From positions 62,001-126,000 of the forward strand of contig JAQGOL010000029.1 of assembly GCA_028293625.1 (NCBI GenBank): 64,000 nucleotides of DNA, in the 5' to 3' direction. The notes beneath the pieces were generated by a model. The model saw only the letters and a list, made by a program, of their open reading frames with translations. It searched no databases and had not been told where the DNA came from. A program made the translations under genes and the position numbers. The stretch is from Chthoniobacteraceae bacterium. GTDB taxonomy: Bacteria; Verrucomicrobiota; Verrucomicrobiia; Chthoniobacterales; Chthoniobacteraceae. Shown piece by piece: positions 1-10,500 of the stretch. Every line of letters starts with the position of its first letter. Within the stretch, counting starts at the first letter, position 1.

Positions 1-1
1 G

Positions 2-301
2 GAGGCGGAGGTGAAGTTTTATGGCGTCCAGGCGAAGGTGCTTGCTGACTGCGATCGCGCGGTGGCCTCGCTCAAAGCCGCGCGGGCCAAGGTGGCTGTC
101 ACTGAGACCCTGCTCGCCGAGCAGGCTCGCCAGATTTCTTCGGAAGAGCGCATGGTGGCCGCGGGCGAAGGCGACAAGCTCGCCCTGTTAAGCGCCCAAG
201 TGGAACGCGCGACAACTTTAACTTCACGCCTCGATGCCCTTGTTGAACTTCAGTCCGCTTTGGGCGCGCTGGAAGAAGCAACGCAAACACCCCTTAAATG
301 A
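2..301 (+). CDS. TolC-family outer-membrane efflux protein, C-terminal fragment
   Basis: The reading frame is open to the left edge, so only about 99 C-terminal residues are present. They form a long amphipathic, alanine-rich helix pattern and end in LEEATQTPLK, like the close of outer-membrane efflux (TolC/CusC-type) proteins, whose last helix often ends with a short LEDALQ-like stretch. The GTG at 11 is simply a valine in frame. The next gene starts inside its stop codon (ATGA overlap) and encodes an adaptor, followed by an RND pump, so the three form a tripartite efflux operon. The family call rests on the C-terminal pattern and on context; the fragment alone is not diagnostic. Confidence 0.7.
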   Translation, partial: EAEVKFYGVQAKVLADCDRAVASLKAARAKVAVTETLLAEQARQISSEERMVAAGEGDKLALLSAQVERATTLTSRLDALVELQSALGALEEATQTPLK

Positions 302-1326
302 AGAAAATCGCTCATTTTTTACTCACGTTTTGTGTCCTGGCCGCACTTGGCTGGACGCTTTGGGTGGGCGTGAGAAAACAAAAGGAAAAACCCGGAATCG
401 AAGAAGTCGCGCCCGAAGAGGCGGGCAAGGAGGAGGAAAAACCGGAGGATTTTGTTGTTAAGCTTGAAAAGGAAAAATGGGTGGCGCTCGATATCGATAA
501 GGCCGAGCCCGAGAAGGCCATGCTCAGACCGCAACGCATCGCATTTGGGCGCGTGCTCGATCCCTCGCCGATTGTCACCCTTGACGGCGAACTGGCTGCC
601 GCCGACGCCGCGCTTGCCGCCTCCAAATCTGAATTTGAGCGCACGCAGGGACTCTTTAAAACCGGGGAAAATGTTGCCCGCAAGGTCCTGGAAACCGCGC
701 AGGCGCAGTTCCGCGCGGATGAAATCAAGGTAAGCGGTCTGCGGCGTAGCGCCCTGATGACATGGGGTCCCGATTTTGCGGCCTTCGACGCCGCGGCTCG
801 ACATGAGTATGTGGAACGATTTGTGCGGGGTGAACGGGCTTTGGTTCGCGTCGATATTCTTCCGGGCGATGTGCTCGCCGAACAGCCAAAAAGCGCGCGA
901 CTGGTAGTGCTGGGACGCGAGGATCAACCCATTGAGACCAAGGCAATTACCACGGCCTCCGACGTCGATATCAAAACACAGGCGCAAGGCTTTATTCTTG
1001 AGGTCGACAAACCGCCCTTTCCTTTACGACCCGGCATGGCGCTTACCGCCTGGCTTGAACTCGCCGAGGAGCCGCATCCGGGCTTTGCCATTCCGCGTTC
1101 GGCCATTCTCCGCCACGATGGCCGCGCCTGGGTATATGTGCAGGAAGAGGAGGAGAAATTTGTGCGCAAGCCGGTCACGCTTGGCTCTCCGTTGGACGGA
1201 GAAAAAGGATGGTTTGTCGCCGAAAAAGGAGGCGGGATCAAACCAGACGACTTGATTGTCGTTACAGGATCGCAATCGCTTTTATCGGAAGAATTGAAAG
1301 CGCAGGGCGGAGGGGAACCGGACTGA
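298..1326 (+). CDS. RND efflux periplasmic adaptor subunit (HlyD/MFP family), reduced form
   Basis: This 342-residue adaptor should bridge the inner-membrane RND pump and the TolC-like channel. Residues 1-25 form an uncleaved anchor or signal (KKIAHFLLTFCVLAALGW), followed by a Glu/Lys/Pro-rich linker to about residue 55. A short helical hairpin (about 100-145) and a C-terminal beta-barrel and membrane-proximal part follow (PLRPGMALTAWLEL, then PRSAILRHDGRAWVYV). The usual first half of the lipoyl domain, with its G-x-V ... G-x-V-x-K-G-Q pattern, cannot be seen. Start and stop overlap the neighbours (ATGA with the TolC-like gene, TGATG with the pump), indicating translational coupling. Family confidence is high from context; the substrate is unknown. 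Confidence 0.8.
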   Translation: MKKIAHFLLTFCVLAALGWTLWVGVRKQKEKPGIEEVAPEEAGKEEEKPEDFVVKLEKEKWVALDIDKAEPEKAMLRPQRIAFGRVLDPSPIVTLDGELAAADAALAASKSEFERTQGLFKTGENVARKVLETAQAQFRADEIKVSGLRRSALMTWGPDFAAFDAAARHEYVERFVRGERALVRVDILPGDVLAEQPKSARLVVLGREDQPIETKAITTASDVDIKTQAQGFILEVDKPPFPLRPGMALTAWLELAEEPHPGFAIPRSAILRHDGRAWVYVQEEEEKFVRKPVTLGSPLDGEKGWFVAEKGGGIKPDDLIVVTGSQSLLSEELKAQGGGEPD

Positions 1327-4300
1327 TGCTCTCCTCGATTGTCAGAGTATCCTTGAGGCACCGCGGGATAGTGATGGTGCTGGCCGTTGCGTTGCTGGTT
1401 TGGGGCAGTTACGTCGCTTCGCGTGCGCCGCTCGATGTATTTCCGGAATTTGTCCAGCCGCAGGTAACCATCCAGACCGAGGCCCCTGGTCTCTCTGCGG
1501 AGCAAGTCGAAGTGCTCGTCACGCGACCCGTGGAAAGCTCAATCAACGGCGCGGCGGCCCTTGATTCAGTCCGCTCGGAGAGCATTCAGGGACTTAGCGT
1601 CGTGACAGCGGTTTTTAAAGAAAACACCAATATTTATACGGCCCGCCAGGCGATGGCTGAAAAGCTCGGCACCCTGACGCGCCAGCTCCCCGACGGAGTA
1701 CGCGCACCGACTCTTTCCCCATTAACCTCGTCCACGATGGATCTCCTCAAGATCGGCCTGGTCTCAAAAACGATGTCTGGCCGCGACTTGCGCACGTTTG
1801 TTGATTGGACGCTCAAGCCGCGTTTGCTGGCGGTGTCGGGAGTGGCGCATGCCAATGTATTTGGAGGTGAAATTGAACAACTCCAGGTGCAGGTGAGTCC
1901 TGAAAAACTCGCCGCGTTCGACCTGACGCTGACCGATATTCTTGAGTCGGCCAAGGCGGCAACCGGTGTGCGCGGAGCCGGGTTTATTGACACGCCCGCC
2001 CAGCGGATTGTCATCCAAAGTCAGGGCCAGATGTTCACGCCGGAGGAGTTGGGGGAAGTGGTGGTGAGAAAAGGGGAGCCTGTGGTTCGGATGCGTGACG
2101 TGGCAACCGTAAAGCTTGGAAGCGAACCGAAGTTTGGCGATACGCTGATCATGGGCGGTCCGGGGGTGTTGATTACCATGAGCAGCCAGTATGGCGCCAA
2201 TACGCTCACTGTTACCCACGCCCTGGAAGAGGCACTTGCGGAATTGAACCCCATTTTTCAGAGCCGTGGAATCAAGCTCTACCCACGATTGCATCGGCCT
2301 GCGACGTTTATTGAAACCGCGCTCGGCAACGTGCAGAGCTCGTTGATCATCGGCGGGGCGCTGGTTGGCATTGTGCTTTTGCTCTTCCTCCTCGATCTGC
2401 GGATCGCCTTTATTTCGTTTGTCTCAATCCCGCTTTCTTTGCTGACCGCGGTGCTGATTCTCGATTGGTGGGGCGTCTCTTTAAATACGATGACGCTGGG
2501 CGGCTTCGCGGTGGCAATCGGGGTCGTGGTGGACGACGCGATTATCGACGTGGAAAATATCCTGCGTCGGCTCCGGGAAAATGCCGCGATGGCAGCGCCG
2601 CGTCCGCTCTGGCGGGTCGTGTTGGAAGCTTCCGTGGAGGTGCGCACGGCGGTCGTCTACGCGACACTCATTGTGGCGGTGGTTTTCATGCCGGTGCTCA
2701 CCATGTCCGGATTGCAGGGGCGCTTCTTCGGGCCGCTTGGCGTGGCGTTCATCCTTTCCATCCTCGCTTCGCTTGGGGTGGCATTGACGGTGACCCCGGC
2801 GATGTGCCTGGTTTTTCTGGGCCACGCAAAAGCGCACGAGGAACCGGGCTGGATTCGCGCCCTTAAGGTGATCCACCGAGACTGGCTCCTTTTTTTTGTG
2901 CGCTGGCCAATCGCGACGGCGCTTGGAGCGGTTTTGCTGGTGGCCGGTTCCTGTGCCCTGACGCCCTTTTTTGGAGGCGAACTTCTGCCTGAATTTCGCG
3001 AGGGCCACTTTGTGATCGGAGTCAAAGCACGGCCGGGAATGTCGATTGAGGAATCGCTGCGCGTGGGCAAACAGCTTTCAAAACTGATGCTTGCCAATGA
3101 GCACATTGCCACGGTCGAGCAGCAGGTGGGAAGGGCGGAATCCGGCGAGGACACATGGGGCCCCAACCAGAGTGAATTTCACGTTGAACTCAAGCGCGGC
3201 ACCACCCCAGCGGAAGAGGTCGAGGTGCAGGAATTCCTGCGCGACATGCTGAAGGATTTTCCCGGAATCCAGAGTGAAGTGCTTACCTTCTTGGGCGATC
3301 GAATTGGGGAGACCATCTCCGGGGAGACAGCTTCGGTGGTTGTCAGTGTTTTTGGCGAAAACCTCGATCAACTCGACGCCACGGCGCGGCTGGTTTCAAA
3401 AGAGCTCTCCGCGGTTCCAGGCAACGCCGATGTGCAGGTCAAGGCTCCGCCCGGCGCGCCGGTTCTTTCGGTGAACCTGCGTCCTGAGCGGCTCACTCAA
3501 TTTGGATTTCGCCCGCTTGAAGTGCTCGATGCAATCGAAACCGCGTTCCAGGGGACCGATGTGGCCCAGATGGTCAGCGGTAATCGGATCCACGAATTGG
3601 CGGTCGTTCTGGTTGATGAAGCGCGACGCGATCCGGAAACGGTTGGCGATCTGCTGCTTTCCAATGGAGACGGACTTCGGATGCCGCTGCGTCAGCTCGC
3701 GGATGTGGAGCTCACCAACGGACGCCCCATTATCGAACACGACGGGGCGCGCCGGCGGCAGACAGTCACCTGCAATGTGGAAAAGCGCGATGTTACAAGT
3801 TTTGTCGCCGAGGCGCGCAAGCGGGTGACTGAAAAAGTAAAGATTCCCGGCGGCGTTTATCTGGAATGGACCGGCGCCGCCGAGGAGCAGAAAAAGGCGC
3901 GCGGAGAGCTGGCGATCCATTTTTCCCTCGCAGTGCTCGGAATCATCCTTTTGCTCTCACTGGTTTTTAACAAAATGAACCACGTCGCCCTCGTGCTGGC
4001 GAATATTCCCTTTGCATTGGTAGGCGGCGTCTTGGCAGTTTTCGCGAGCGGCGGTTCGACTTCAATCGGCTCGTGGGTTGGGTTTGTGACGCTCTTTGGC
4101 ATCAGTACTCGCAACAGCATCATGCTCATTTCCCATTACGAGCATCTTGTCGGGGTTGAAGGCGCGCCGTGGTCGCTGGAAACGGTCGCGCGCGGCGCCG
4201 GCGAGCGGCTCGTGCCGATTTTGATGACGGCACTGGTGACGGCGCTGGGAGTGCTTCCCCTGGCGATGGGCAGCGGCGAGGCCGGACGCGAAATTGAAGG

Positions 4301-4427
4301 GCCGATGGCCATTGTCATTCTCGGCGGCCTGATTACTTCCACCGCGCTCAATCTCATTGTCCTCCCAGCGCTCGCGTGGCGGTGGGGCCGTTTTGACGCC
4401 TCGCAGGCCGACGAAAATCAGCCATAG
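1326..4427 (+). CDS. RND efflux permease, CusA/CzcA-like
   Basis: This 1033-residue proton-driven inner-membrane pump has the normal length and two-fold RND layout: TM1 near 15-35, a large periplasmic loop, TMs 2-6 near 335-535, TM7, a second loop, and TMs 8-12 to the end. The segment DVFPEFVQPQVTIQTEAPGL resembles the heavy-metal (HME) branch, while the TM4 relay reads VDDAIIDVEN (about residue 400) with two adjacent aspartates, as in HAE pumps, so metal versus organic substrate is undecided. An in-frame start exists further upstream, but ATG 1326 sits in a TGATG junction with the adaptor and gives a normal N-terminus. The gene runs convergently into the barrel gene with only 9 bases between. 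Confidence 0.92.
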   Translation: MLSSIVRVSLRHRGIVMVLAVALLVWGSYVASRAPLDVFPEFVQPQVTIQTEAPGLSAEQVEVLVTRPVESSINGAAALDSVRSESIQGLSVVTAVFKENTNIYTARQAMAEKLGTLTRQLPDGVRAPTLSPLTSSTMDLLKIGLVSKTMSGRDLRTFVDWTLKPRLLAVSGVAHANVFGGEIEQLQVQVSPEKLAAFDLTLTDILESAKAATGVRGAGFIDTPAQRIVIQSQGQMFTPEELGEVVVRKGEPVVRMRDVATVKLGSEPKFGDTLIMGGPGVLITMSSQYGANTLTVTHALEEALAELNPIFQSRGIKLYPRLHRPATFIETALGNVQSSLIIGGALVGIVLLLFLLDLRIAFISFVSIPLSLLTAVLILDWWGVSLNTMTLGGFAVAIGVVVDDAIIDVENILRRLRENAAMAAPRPLWRVVLEASVEVRTAVVYATLIVAVVFMPVLTMSGLQGRFFGPLGVAFILSILASLGVALTVTPAMCLVFLGHAKAHEEPGWIRALKVIHRDWLLFFVRWPIATALGAVLLVAGSCALTPFFGGELLPEFREGHFVIGVKARPGMSIEESLRVGKQLSKLMLANEHIATVEQQVGRAESGEDTWGPNQSEFHVELKRGTTPAEEVEVQEFLRDMLKDFPGIQSEVLTFLGDRIGETISGETASVVVSVFGENLDQLDATARLVSKELSAVPGNADVQVKAPPGAPVLSVNLRPERLTQFGFRPLEVLDAIETAFQGTDVAQMVSGNRIHELAVVLVDEARRDPETVGDLLLSNGDGLRMPLRQLADVELTNGRPIIEHDGARRRQTVTCNVEKRDVTSFVAEARKRVTEKVKIPGGVYLEWTGAAEEQKKARGELAIHFSLAVLGIILLLSLVFNKMNHVALVLANIPFALVGGVLAVFASGGSTSIGSWVGFVTLFGISTRNSIMLISHYEHLVGVEGAPWSLETVARGAGERLVPILMTALVTALGVLPLAMGSGEAGREIEGPMAIVILGGLITSTALNLIVLPALAWRWGRFDASQADENQP

Positions 4428-4436
4428 CGGCGGGCG

Positions 4437-5336
4437 TTAAAACTTTGCTTCAATCGCGACGCGGACAAATGGCGCGCCTTCGGTTTTAAACTCCTCGCCA
4501 ACCCGGTGAAAATCGAAGTTGCGTTCAAAATTGTATCCCGCCCCGATGACGAGGTCGAACGGCTTGAAATGCGAGTAAGTGGCCTGGGCACCGACGCGGA
4601 ATTCCTCGTATTGGACAACCGCATCGCGAAGGCGCGGATCGGTAGCCGGGGTTCGATCAACGCGAAAGCCGCCACCGTAGGCTTCCCCAACGATGCGGAA
4701 CTCCCAGTCGTCGCTCTGGTTATAGACAAGGCTCGCCTTGGGGAAGACGGCCTCCAGGCGCACCTTATCGCTGATCAGCCAGATCGCGCCAAAGATCGGG
4801 ATCACCGGGTAACTGTAAAAGGCGGCGCCGGCGGCTCCGACGACACCGTAAAGTTTTTTTGTAATGGGGATGGTGACAAAAAGATCCCACGGAATGTCGA
4901 AGCTTCTCCCTCGGATCTCGTTTTCAAAATAGAAGCCCGGATGAAGTTCAAGGGCTGCCCCGGCGTAGTCATACATCACGTATTCGACGGCGAGCGTTCC
5001 CGAGAAAGCCTGCAGTTTGGTTGGCACGGGCGCCCGGGAAGCGCCGAAATCGGTCCGTTCGTATCCGATGCCGGTGCGCAAGAACCATTGTCCTGCGATG
5101 CGGAACCGGTGCCCATAAGCGAACGAAGTGGAAAAAGCATCCTGTTCGCCGAGCCCGCCGCGTTCAAAGTTGCTGCCGCCGGTATATTTCGATTCGAATA
5201 AAAAAAGATCGCGCGACGCTTTCTCCGCATCGCCTGAAACCATTGTTTTTCCCGGCTCAACCGATTCGCCCGCAAAGGCGCACGGTATGAAGGGAATCAA
5301 CGTATAAAAAACCGCGCACAACATTCGACGTTTCAT
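4437..5336 (-). CDS. Outer-membrane beta-barrel protein (DUF6268-like)
   Basis: The 299-residue product begins with a Sec signal peptide (KRRMLCAVFYTLIPFIPCAFA) and then shows alternating, aromatic-rich beta strands. It ends with VRVAIEAKF, the terminal-phenylalanine signature recognised by the BAM machinery. The pattern resembles DUF6268-type barrels that I associate with Verrucomicrobiota; function is unknown. ATG 5336 was chosen over an in-frame GTG 12 bases upstream because it starts the signal peptide directly. It is convergent with the RND pump, so it is probably not part of that operon. Confidence 0.65.
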   Translation of the reverse strand: MKRRMLCAVFYTLIPFIPCAFAGESVEPGKTMVSGDAEKASRDLFLFESKYTGGSNFERGGLGEQDAFSTSFAYGHRFRIAGQWFLRTGIGYERTDFGASRAPVPTKLQAFSGTLAVEYVMYDYAGAALELHPGFYFENEIRGRSFDIPWDLFVTIPITKKLYGVVGAAGAAFYSYPVIPIFGAIWLISDKVRLEAVFPKASLVYNQSDDWEFRIVGEAYGGGFRVDRTPATDPRLRDAVVQYEEFRVGAQATYSHFKPFDLVIGAGYNFERNFDFHRVGEEFKTEGAPFVRVAIEAKF

Positions 5337-5522
5337 GGTGGCGGGCACGCTAGGGCACCGTTTTCAAACCGGCAAGATGGAGCAGGTATGAGATGCAGGT
5401 TTCAGGGACAACGACGGTTCTTTGCCTGCGCTTTTTTAAATCTTCGCTTCGTATCGATTTGCCCCTCTGTTTCGCGTTGACCTCAGGGCCGGGCCGCCGG
5501 TTGTATCAACGCCTCTTTCCCC

Positions 5523-6611
5523 ATGAATATTCCTTTGCTGCCACGTCGCGCATTTCTCAAAACCGTTGCCGGAGCCGCCGCCACCGCGGCCCTTGGCGCA
5601 CCGTTCCGTTCCGAGGCGGCCGCTGGAAAAATCAAGCTCGGCATGGATAATTTTTCCGTGCGCGCCCTCGGCTGGAAAGCTTCGCAGCTCCTTGATTACG
5701 CCGACTCGCTTAAACTCGACACACTCTTCATCTCGGACCTCGAAGCATTTGACTCCCTTGAAGAGGGTTATCTGCGCGATGTGAAAGCCAAAGCCGACGC
5801 CCTGAAGATTGAACTTTATACCGGTTCCTGGAGCATCTGCCCAAGTTCGACCCGGTTCAGAAAAGATTGGGGAACCGCCGAGGAACATCTCACCACCGGC
5901 ATCCGGGTCTCAAAAACGCTCGGCTCGCCTGTTTTCCGCGTGGTCCTCGGTTCGGCCGAGGATCGCAAGACGCCCGGCGGCATCCGCGCTCGGATTGCCG
6001 ACACGGTCAAGGTTTTGAAAGCGTGCGAGGGGAAGGCCAAGGACGCGAATGTGAAAATCTCCATCGAGAATCATGCCGGCGACATGCACAGCTGGGAGCT
6101 GGTCGATTTGGTGGAGGAAGCGGGCAAGGATTTCGTCGGCGTCAATATCGACTCGGGCAATGCGGCCTGGACGCTTGAGGATCCGCTCGATCTGCTTGAG
6201 CGCCTCGGCCCTTACACCAATTGCTCAAGCCTGCGCGACGATATGATCTGGGAAACGTCCGAGGGCGCCTCCATTGCCTGGACCGCCGCCGGCGAGGGGC
6301 TTCTTGACTGGAAACAGTGGGTTGCCCGCTGGAGTCTGCTTTGTCCCTCCGTGCCGATCCAAATCGAGACCATCTCCGGGTTCTCCCGCGGGTTTTCGTA
6401 TAAAAAGGCGGAGTTCTGGAAAGACTATGACAAGCGTCCCGAGGTGCTTGCCAAATTTGAAGCGCTGGCGAAAAAAGGTCACGCCATCCCGGGTTTCAAG
6501 GCGCCCGAGGGCGTCGATAAAAAAGTGGCCGAGCAGGATTATCAGAAGGCGGAACTGGCCCGCTCCATCAAGTATCTGCGCGAGGTGATTGGGCTTGGAT
6601 TAAAGAGCTAA
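5523..6611 (+). CDS. Tat-exported sugar phosphate isomerase/epimerase-like TIM barrel
   Basis: The protein has 362 residues. The N-terminus carries a twin-arginine signal ([20 protein letters not shown]), implying folded export to the periplasm. The rest is a xylose-isomerase-like TIM barrel (PF01261 type): a first strand with [13 protein letters not shown], a metal-site glutamate region [14 protein letters not shown], and NIDSGNAAW followed by a later QIETISGF strand. In this family Glu, Asp, His and Glu bind a divalent metal for aldose-ketose isomerisation or epimerisation; the E, D and E positions can be picked out here. The substrate is unknown. It lies 94 bases before a nucleotidyltransferase gene, but periplasmic targeting makes a shared pathway doubtful. 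Confidence 0.8.
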   Translation: MNIPLLPRRAFLKTVAGAAATAALGAPFRSEAAAGKIKLGMDNFSVRALGWKASQLLDYADSLKLDTLFISDLEAFDSLEEGYLRDVKAKADALKIELYTGSWSICPSSTRFRKDWGTAEEHLTTGIRVSKTLGSPVFRVVLGSAEDRKTPGGIRARIADTVKVLKACEGKAKDANVKISIENHAGDMHSWELVDLVEEAGKDFVGVNIDSGNAAWTLEDPLDLLERLGPYTNCSSLRDDMIWETSEGASIAWTAAGEGLLDWKQWVARWSLLCPSVPIQIETISGFSRGFSYKKAEFWKDYDKRPEVLAKFEALAKKGHAIPGFKAPEGVDKKVAEQDYQKAELARSIKYLREVIGLGLKS

Positions 6612-6664
6612 GCGCTTCTTTTTCTGCGGGCGCGTCCCGTTGAAAAAAAGTTTTCTTTTCAGCG

Positions 6665-6692
6665 TCGAAATGGAATTTCGAGCCGCTATAAG
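6665..6692 (+). promoter_or_regulatory. Possible promoter with an internal dyad operator
   Basis: A -10-like TATAAG at 6687-6692 lies 16 bases after TCGAAA (6665-6670). Between them is a perfect 15-bp dyad, CGAAAT-gga-ATTTCG (6666-6680), placed where a repressor could block polymerase. The start codon is at 6706, so the leader would be only a few bases long. This is inference from sequence pattern; the -35 is poor. Confidence 0.25.
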
Positions 6693-6705
6693 TCCGCCTC
6701 TCGCA

Positions 6706-7554
6706 ATGGACATCAACAAGGCTCTCATCACTGCTGCCGGAAAATCGCAACGCACGCTCCCCCTTCAGACGCTCGTCGACCGTGACGGCGTCACCAAGAC
6801 CGCGCTTGCGATTATTGTGGAGGAAATCCTGAGGGCAGGCATTGAGACGATTGGCATTGTCATCGCGCCGGGCGATCAGGAGGCGTATCGGGCCGCTGCG
6901 GGCAAACATGCTTCCCGGCTGACTTTTATCGAACAAAACGAGCCGTTGGGCTACGCGCATGCCATCCATTGCGCGGCTGGTTTTTGCGATGGCGACGCGT
7001 TTCTGCTGCTGGTTGGCGATCACCTTTATCTGAGCGCCACGGAGAAAGGGTGCGCCCAACAGCTCGTCGACATCGCGCGCATGGAAAATTGCGTGGTCTC
7101 CGCCGTCCAATCGACCCACGAAAGCAAGCTTCCGTATTATGGCGCCGTCGGAGGCCGGCTCGTCAATGCGGCCCAGCATCTTTACCAGATCGATACGGTG
7201 CTCGAAAAGCCGACACCGACCGAGGCCGAGCAGAAGATCGACGTGCCGGGATTGCGGGCCGGCTATTATCTTGGATTTTTTGGGATGCACGTCCTTACCC
7301 CGGCGGTGCAGCGGATCCTGGGCGAACTTTTTGCCAACGCAAAAGGCCGGGAAAGCTCCGTGCATTTCCGCGCGGCGCTGGCGCGGGTCGCCGATCATGA
7401 ACGTTACCTTGCGTGCGAACTGGGCGGGCGCCGTTACGATTTCGGCGTCAAATACGGGTTGCTGACCGCGCAGCTTGCCCTGGCCATTTCCGGCACCGAT
7501 CGTGAGGAAGTGCTCAGCGGGTTGGTTGAGCTGCTCGCCAACAAGATCAAATAA
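6706..7554 (+). CDS. GalU-like sugar nucleotidyltransferase with altered signature
   Basis: This 282-residue protein belongs to the sugar-1-phosphate nucleotidyltransferase fold (NTP plus sugar-1-phosphate to NDP-sugar). It starts [19 protein letters not shown], matching the nucleotide loop AAG-x4-R-x-LP of GalU, but the usual PKE after it is replaced by [17 protein letters not shown] corresponds to the GalU G-x-G-HAV motif, LLVGDHLYL holds the metal-binding Asp, and VLEKPTP is the sugar-binding strand. ATG 6706 was chosen; a TTG at 6640 would add a non-conserved tail across a possible promoter. The next gene starts 5 bases after the stop, so the two should be co-expressed. Substrate is not known, and the altered signature argues against a plain GalU call. 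Confidence 0.75.
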   Translation: MDINKALITAAGKSQRTLPLQTLVDRDGVTKTALAIIVEEILRAGIETIGIVIAPGDQEAYRAAAGKHASRLTFIEQNEPLGYAHAIHCAAGFCDGDAFLLLVGDHLYLSATEKGCAQQLVDIARMENCVVSAVQSTHESKLPYYGAVGGRLVNAAQHLYQIDTVLEKPTPTEAEQKIDVPGLRAGYYLGFFGMHVLTPAVQRILGELFANAKGRESSVHFRAALARVADHERYLACELGGRRYDFGVKYGLLTAQLALAISGTDREEVLSGLVELLANKIK

Positions 7555-7559
7555 AGGCC

Positions 7560-10500
7560 ATGATCTCCCGTCTCATCGCCATCATCACAGCTGCCGACGC
7601 GGCCACCCGCAACCGGTCGCTTGAGGAAATCTGCACGGCGGCATCTTTTGAAGAGTTGCTGGCCGAATGTGATGCGCTCGAAGAATTCCGCCATCGCAGT
7701 GAGAATCTGTATGAACGCGTCCGTGCGATTTTTTTCCTCCATGCGATCCACCGTTTCCATTTGCCTGCCCGCGCGCAGCTGAGTCTGAACGGATTGGTGC
7801 CATTCGAGGGGCATGAGCATTTGCTGCAGAGGCGTTTTGAGGAAGCCATCGAGCTTTTCCTTTCCACCCAGCGCGCGGCTGGTCCAAGTGATGCGCTGAG
7901 CAGTGCGCTGGCCGCGGCTTATTACCGGCTCGCATTTCAAACCCTGGCCAATCAGGTCCGGCGCAGCGTGCGTTCGGTGCGCGGCAACCAATGGATGTTC
8001 CGCATGGGGCATCCCAAGGATCAGCCATTGCGGATCCGGCGTGAACTCCTTGCCGCCCATCCCATTGACGGCTCGTATCCGGTGCTTCGGGAAAAGACGC
8101 CGGTCCGCATGGATCTAACGCACTCGGGCTGGAGCGACATTTTCTTTTTGGGAATGGATTATCCCGAAGGCGCCCGGGTGCTTAACGTTTCAATCGACCT
8201 TGCCGTTCATGGCCGGGATGCGGCGCCTCAACCGCCGGTATCCGCCTGGTTGCGAGTGATTGAAGAGCCTGTGCTGCGGCTTGTCAGCGTCGATCTCGGT
8301 GCGCGTGCGGACATTTCCAACCTGGCCGAAGTGTTCGACTTCGCAAAAGATTACCTGGGGCTGCTCAAGGCGGCGGTCATCGCCTCGGGGCTTGTGCCGC
8401 CCGGCATCGAAGGCTCGGGCAAATCGTTGGGCGATCTGCTTGAACAAATGCTTGGACCAGGCCGCGGCCTTGAGCTGGTCAGTTCCGTGAACGATATCCC
8501 AAAAGGATCGCGCCTGGCTGTTTCCACGAATCTTCTCGCCGCGTTGATCAGCGTCCTGATGCGGGCGACCGGCCAGGCCGAATCGTTGACGGGATCGTTG
8601 CGGGAAGAAGAACGGCGCCTTGTCCTTGCACGGGCACTTTTGGGGGAATGGCTTGGGGGATCGGGTGGCGGCTGGCAGGATTCGGGCGGGGTCTGGCCGG
8701 GCATTAAATTGATTGAAGGAGTGGCTGCGCAACCCGGCGACGTGGAGGTCAGCCGCGGACGTCTGATGCCGGCGCATCATGTGTTTACGCGCTCGGAAAT
8801 TTCGGAGGACTCGCGCCGCAAACTTCAGGATTCCCTCGTGCTCGTCCACGGCGGCATGGCGCAAAACGTCGGGCCGATCCTGGAGATGGTGACCGAAAAG
8901 TATCTGCTGCGCTGCAAGGCCGAATGGGAAGGACGCCAGGAAGCGCTCGGGATTCTGGACCGGATTCTCGATGCCCTTCGCGACGGCGACATTCCCAAGG
9001 TCGGCGCCGTGACGACGCGCAACTTCGAAGGGCCCATCCAGACCATCATTCCCTGGGCATCCACTTATTATACCGAACAGCTCATTGAAAAGGTGCGCGC
9101 TGAATTCGGCACCGACTTCTGGGGATTCTGGATGCTGGGCGGCATGTCGGGCGGCGGCATGGGTTTTATTTTCGCCCCGGATCGCAAGGCCGAGGCGCAG
9201 CAACGCCTTCAAGCAATCATGAGCGCCACCAAACGGGAGTTGCAACACGCGCTTCCTTTCGCGATGGAGCCGGTCGTCTACGACTTTGCCATCAACGAAA
9301 ACGGCACATTTGCCGATTTGCTTGAAGGCGCCGAATCGCTGATGCCGCCCGCCTATTACACCCTGACCGTGCCCGATTTGTTGCGCCAGGAGTTGCGCAC
9401 CCTTTCCCCGTTGCGCCGGGCGGAACTTGATAAATTCGGAGCCGCCTGCCGCACAAAACCCGAGTTGCGGGGAATGGTGCAGACGCTCTTTGATGTCATG
9501 CTGCCGAAAGGAAAAGCGGAGTCGGGCGATCAGCAGACCTTGGGCGCGCTTTTGGAGTCCCACGGATTTGATCCAAAACTCCATGACCAGATCCGGGGGC
9601 AATTAAGAGAAGGCCGAATCGGGCTGGCGCAAAACCGGCTTCCGGCAAACGCGGTGATTGAAGATGTCCGCCCCGAGGATGTGGTTCATCACGCTTATCC
9701 AGCCGACTCGGGTCCATACAGCGACATTGGCCTGGCGGCACTTCGTGATGGTGAGGTGGCGGTCATTTCGCTCGCGGCCGGAGCCGGTTCGCGCTGGACC
9801 CAAGGGGCTGGGGTGGTCAAGGCGCTTCATCCCTTCTCCAAGCTGAGCGGACGCCACCGCACTTTCATCGAGACGCATCTGGCTAAAAGCCGGCGCATTT
9901 CGCGCATGGCGGGAACCGCGGTGCCGCATATTTTCACCACCAGTTACCTGACCCACGAGCCAACCGCCGAGTTTCTCGCCCGGCAGAAGAACTATGGATA
10001 TGAAGGGCCTCTGATTCTTTCGCCCGGTAAATCGGTTGGATTACGGATGGTGCCGACCGAGCGCGATCTGCGGTTTGCGTGGGAGGAAATCTCGCAGCAA
10101 TTGCTCGATGAACAGCAACAAAAAGTCCGGGAAAGTCTTCGAGCTGCGCTGATCAACTGGGCGCGTTCGGCCGGGGAAGCGAGTGATTACACAGACAATC
10201 TGCCGCTCCAGTGCCTCCACCCGGTTGGACACTGGTATGAAGTGGCAAATCTCTTCCGCAACGGCGTGCTGGCGAACCTGCTTGCCGAGCGGCCGCAGAC
10301 CCGCTGGTTGCTGTTGCATAATATCGACACGCTTGGCGCGAATCTCGATCCGTCCCTTCTAGGCCGGCACATTCAAAGCGGCGCGGGCCTGACTTTTGAA
10401 ATGATTGGCCGCAGGTTGGAAGATCGCGGCGGCGGCCTGGCCCGGGTCAATGGCCAGGTCCGGCTCGTGGAAGGACTCGCGATGCCCAATGAACATGCCG

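Noticed and set aside
8190-9602. 470-codon open frame on the reverse strand inside the GHMP-UDPGP fusion gene
   Set aside because: The plus strand encodes recognisable kinase motifs across the same bases; the reverse frame has no family features and is a GC-driven shadow.
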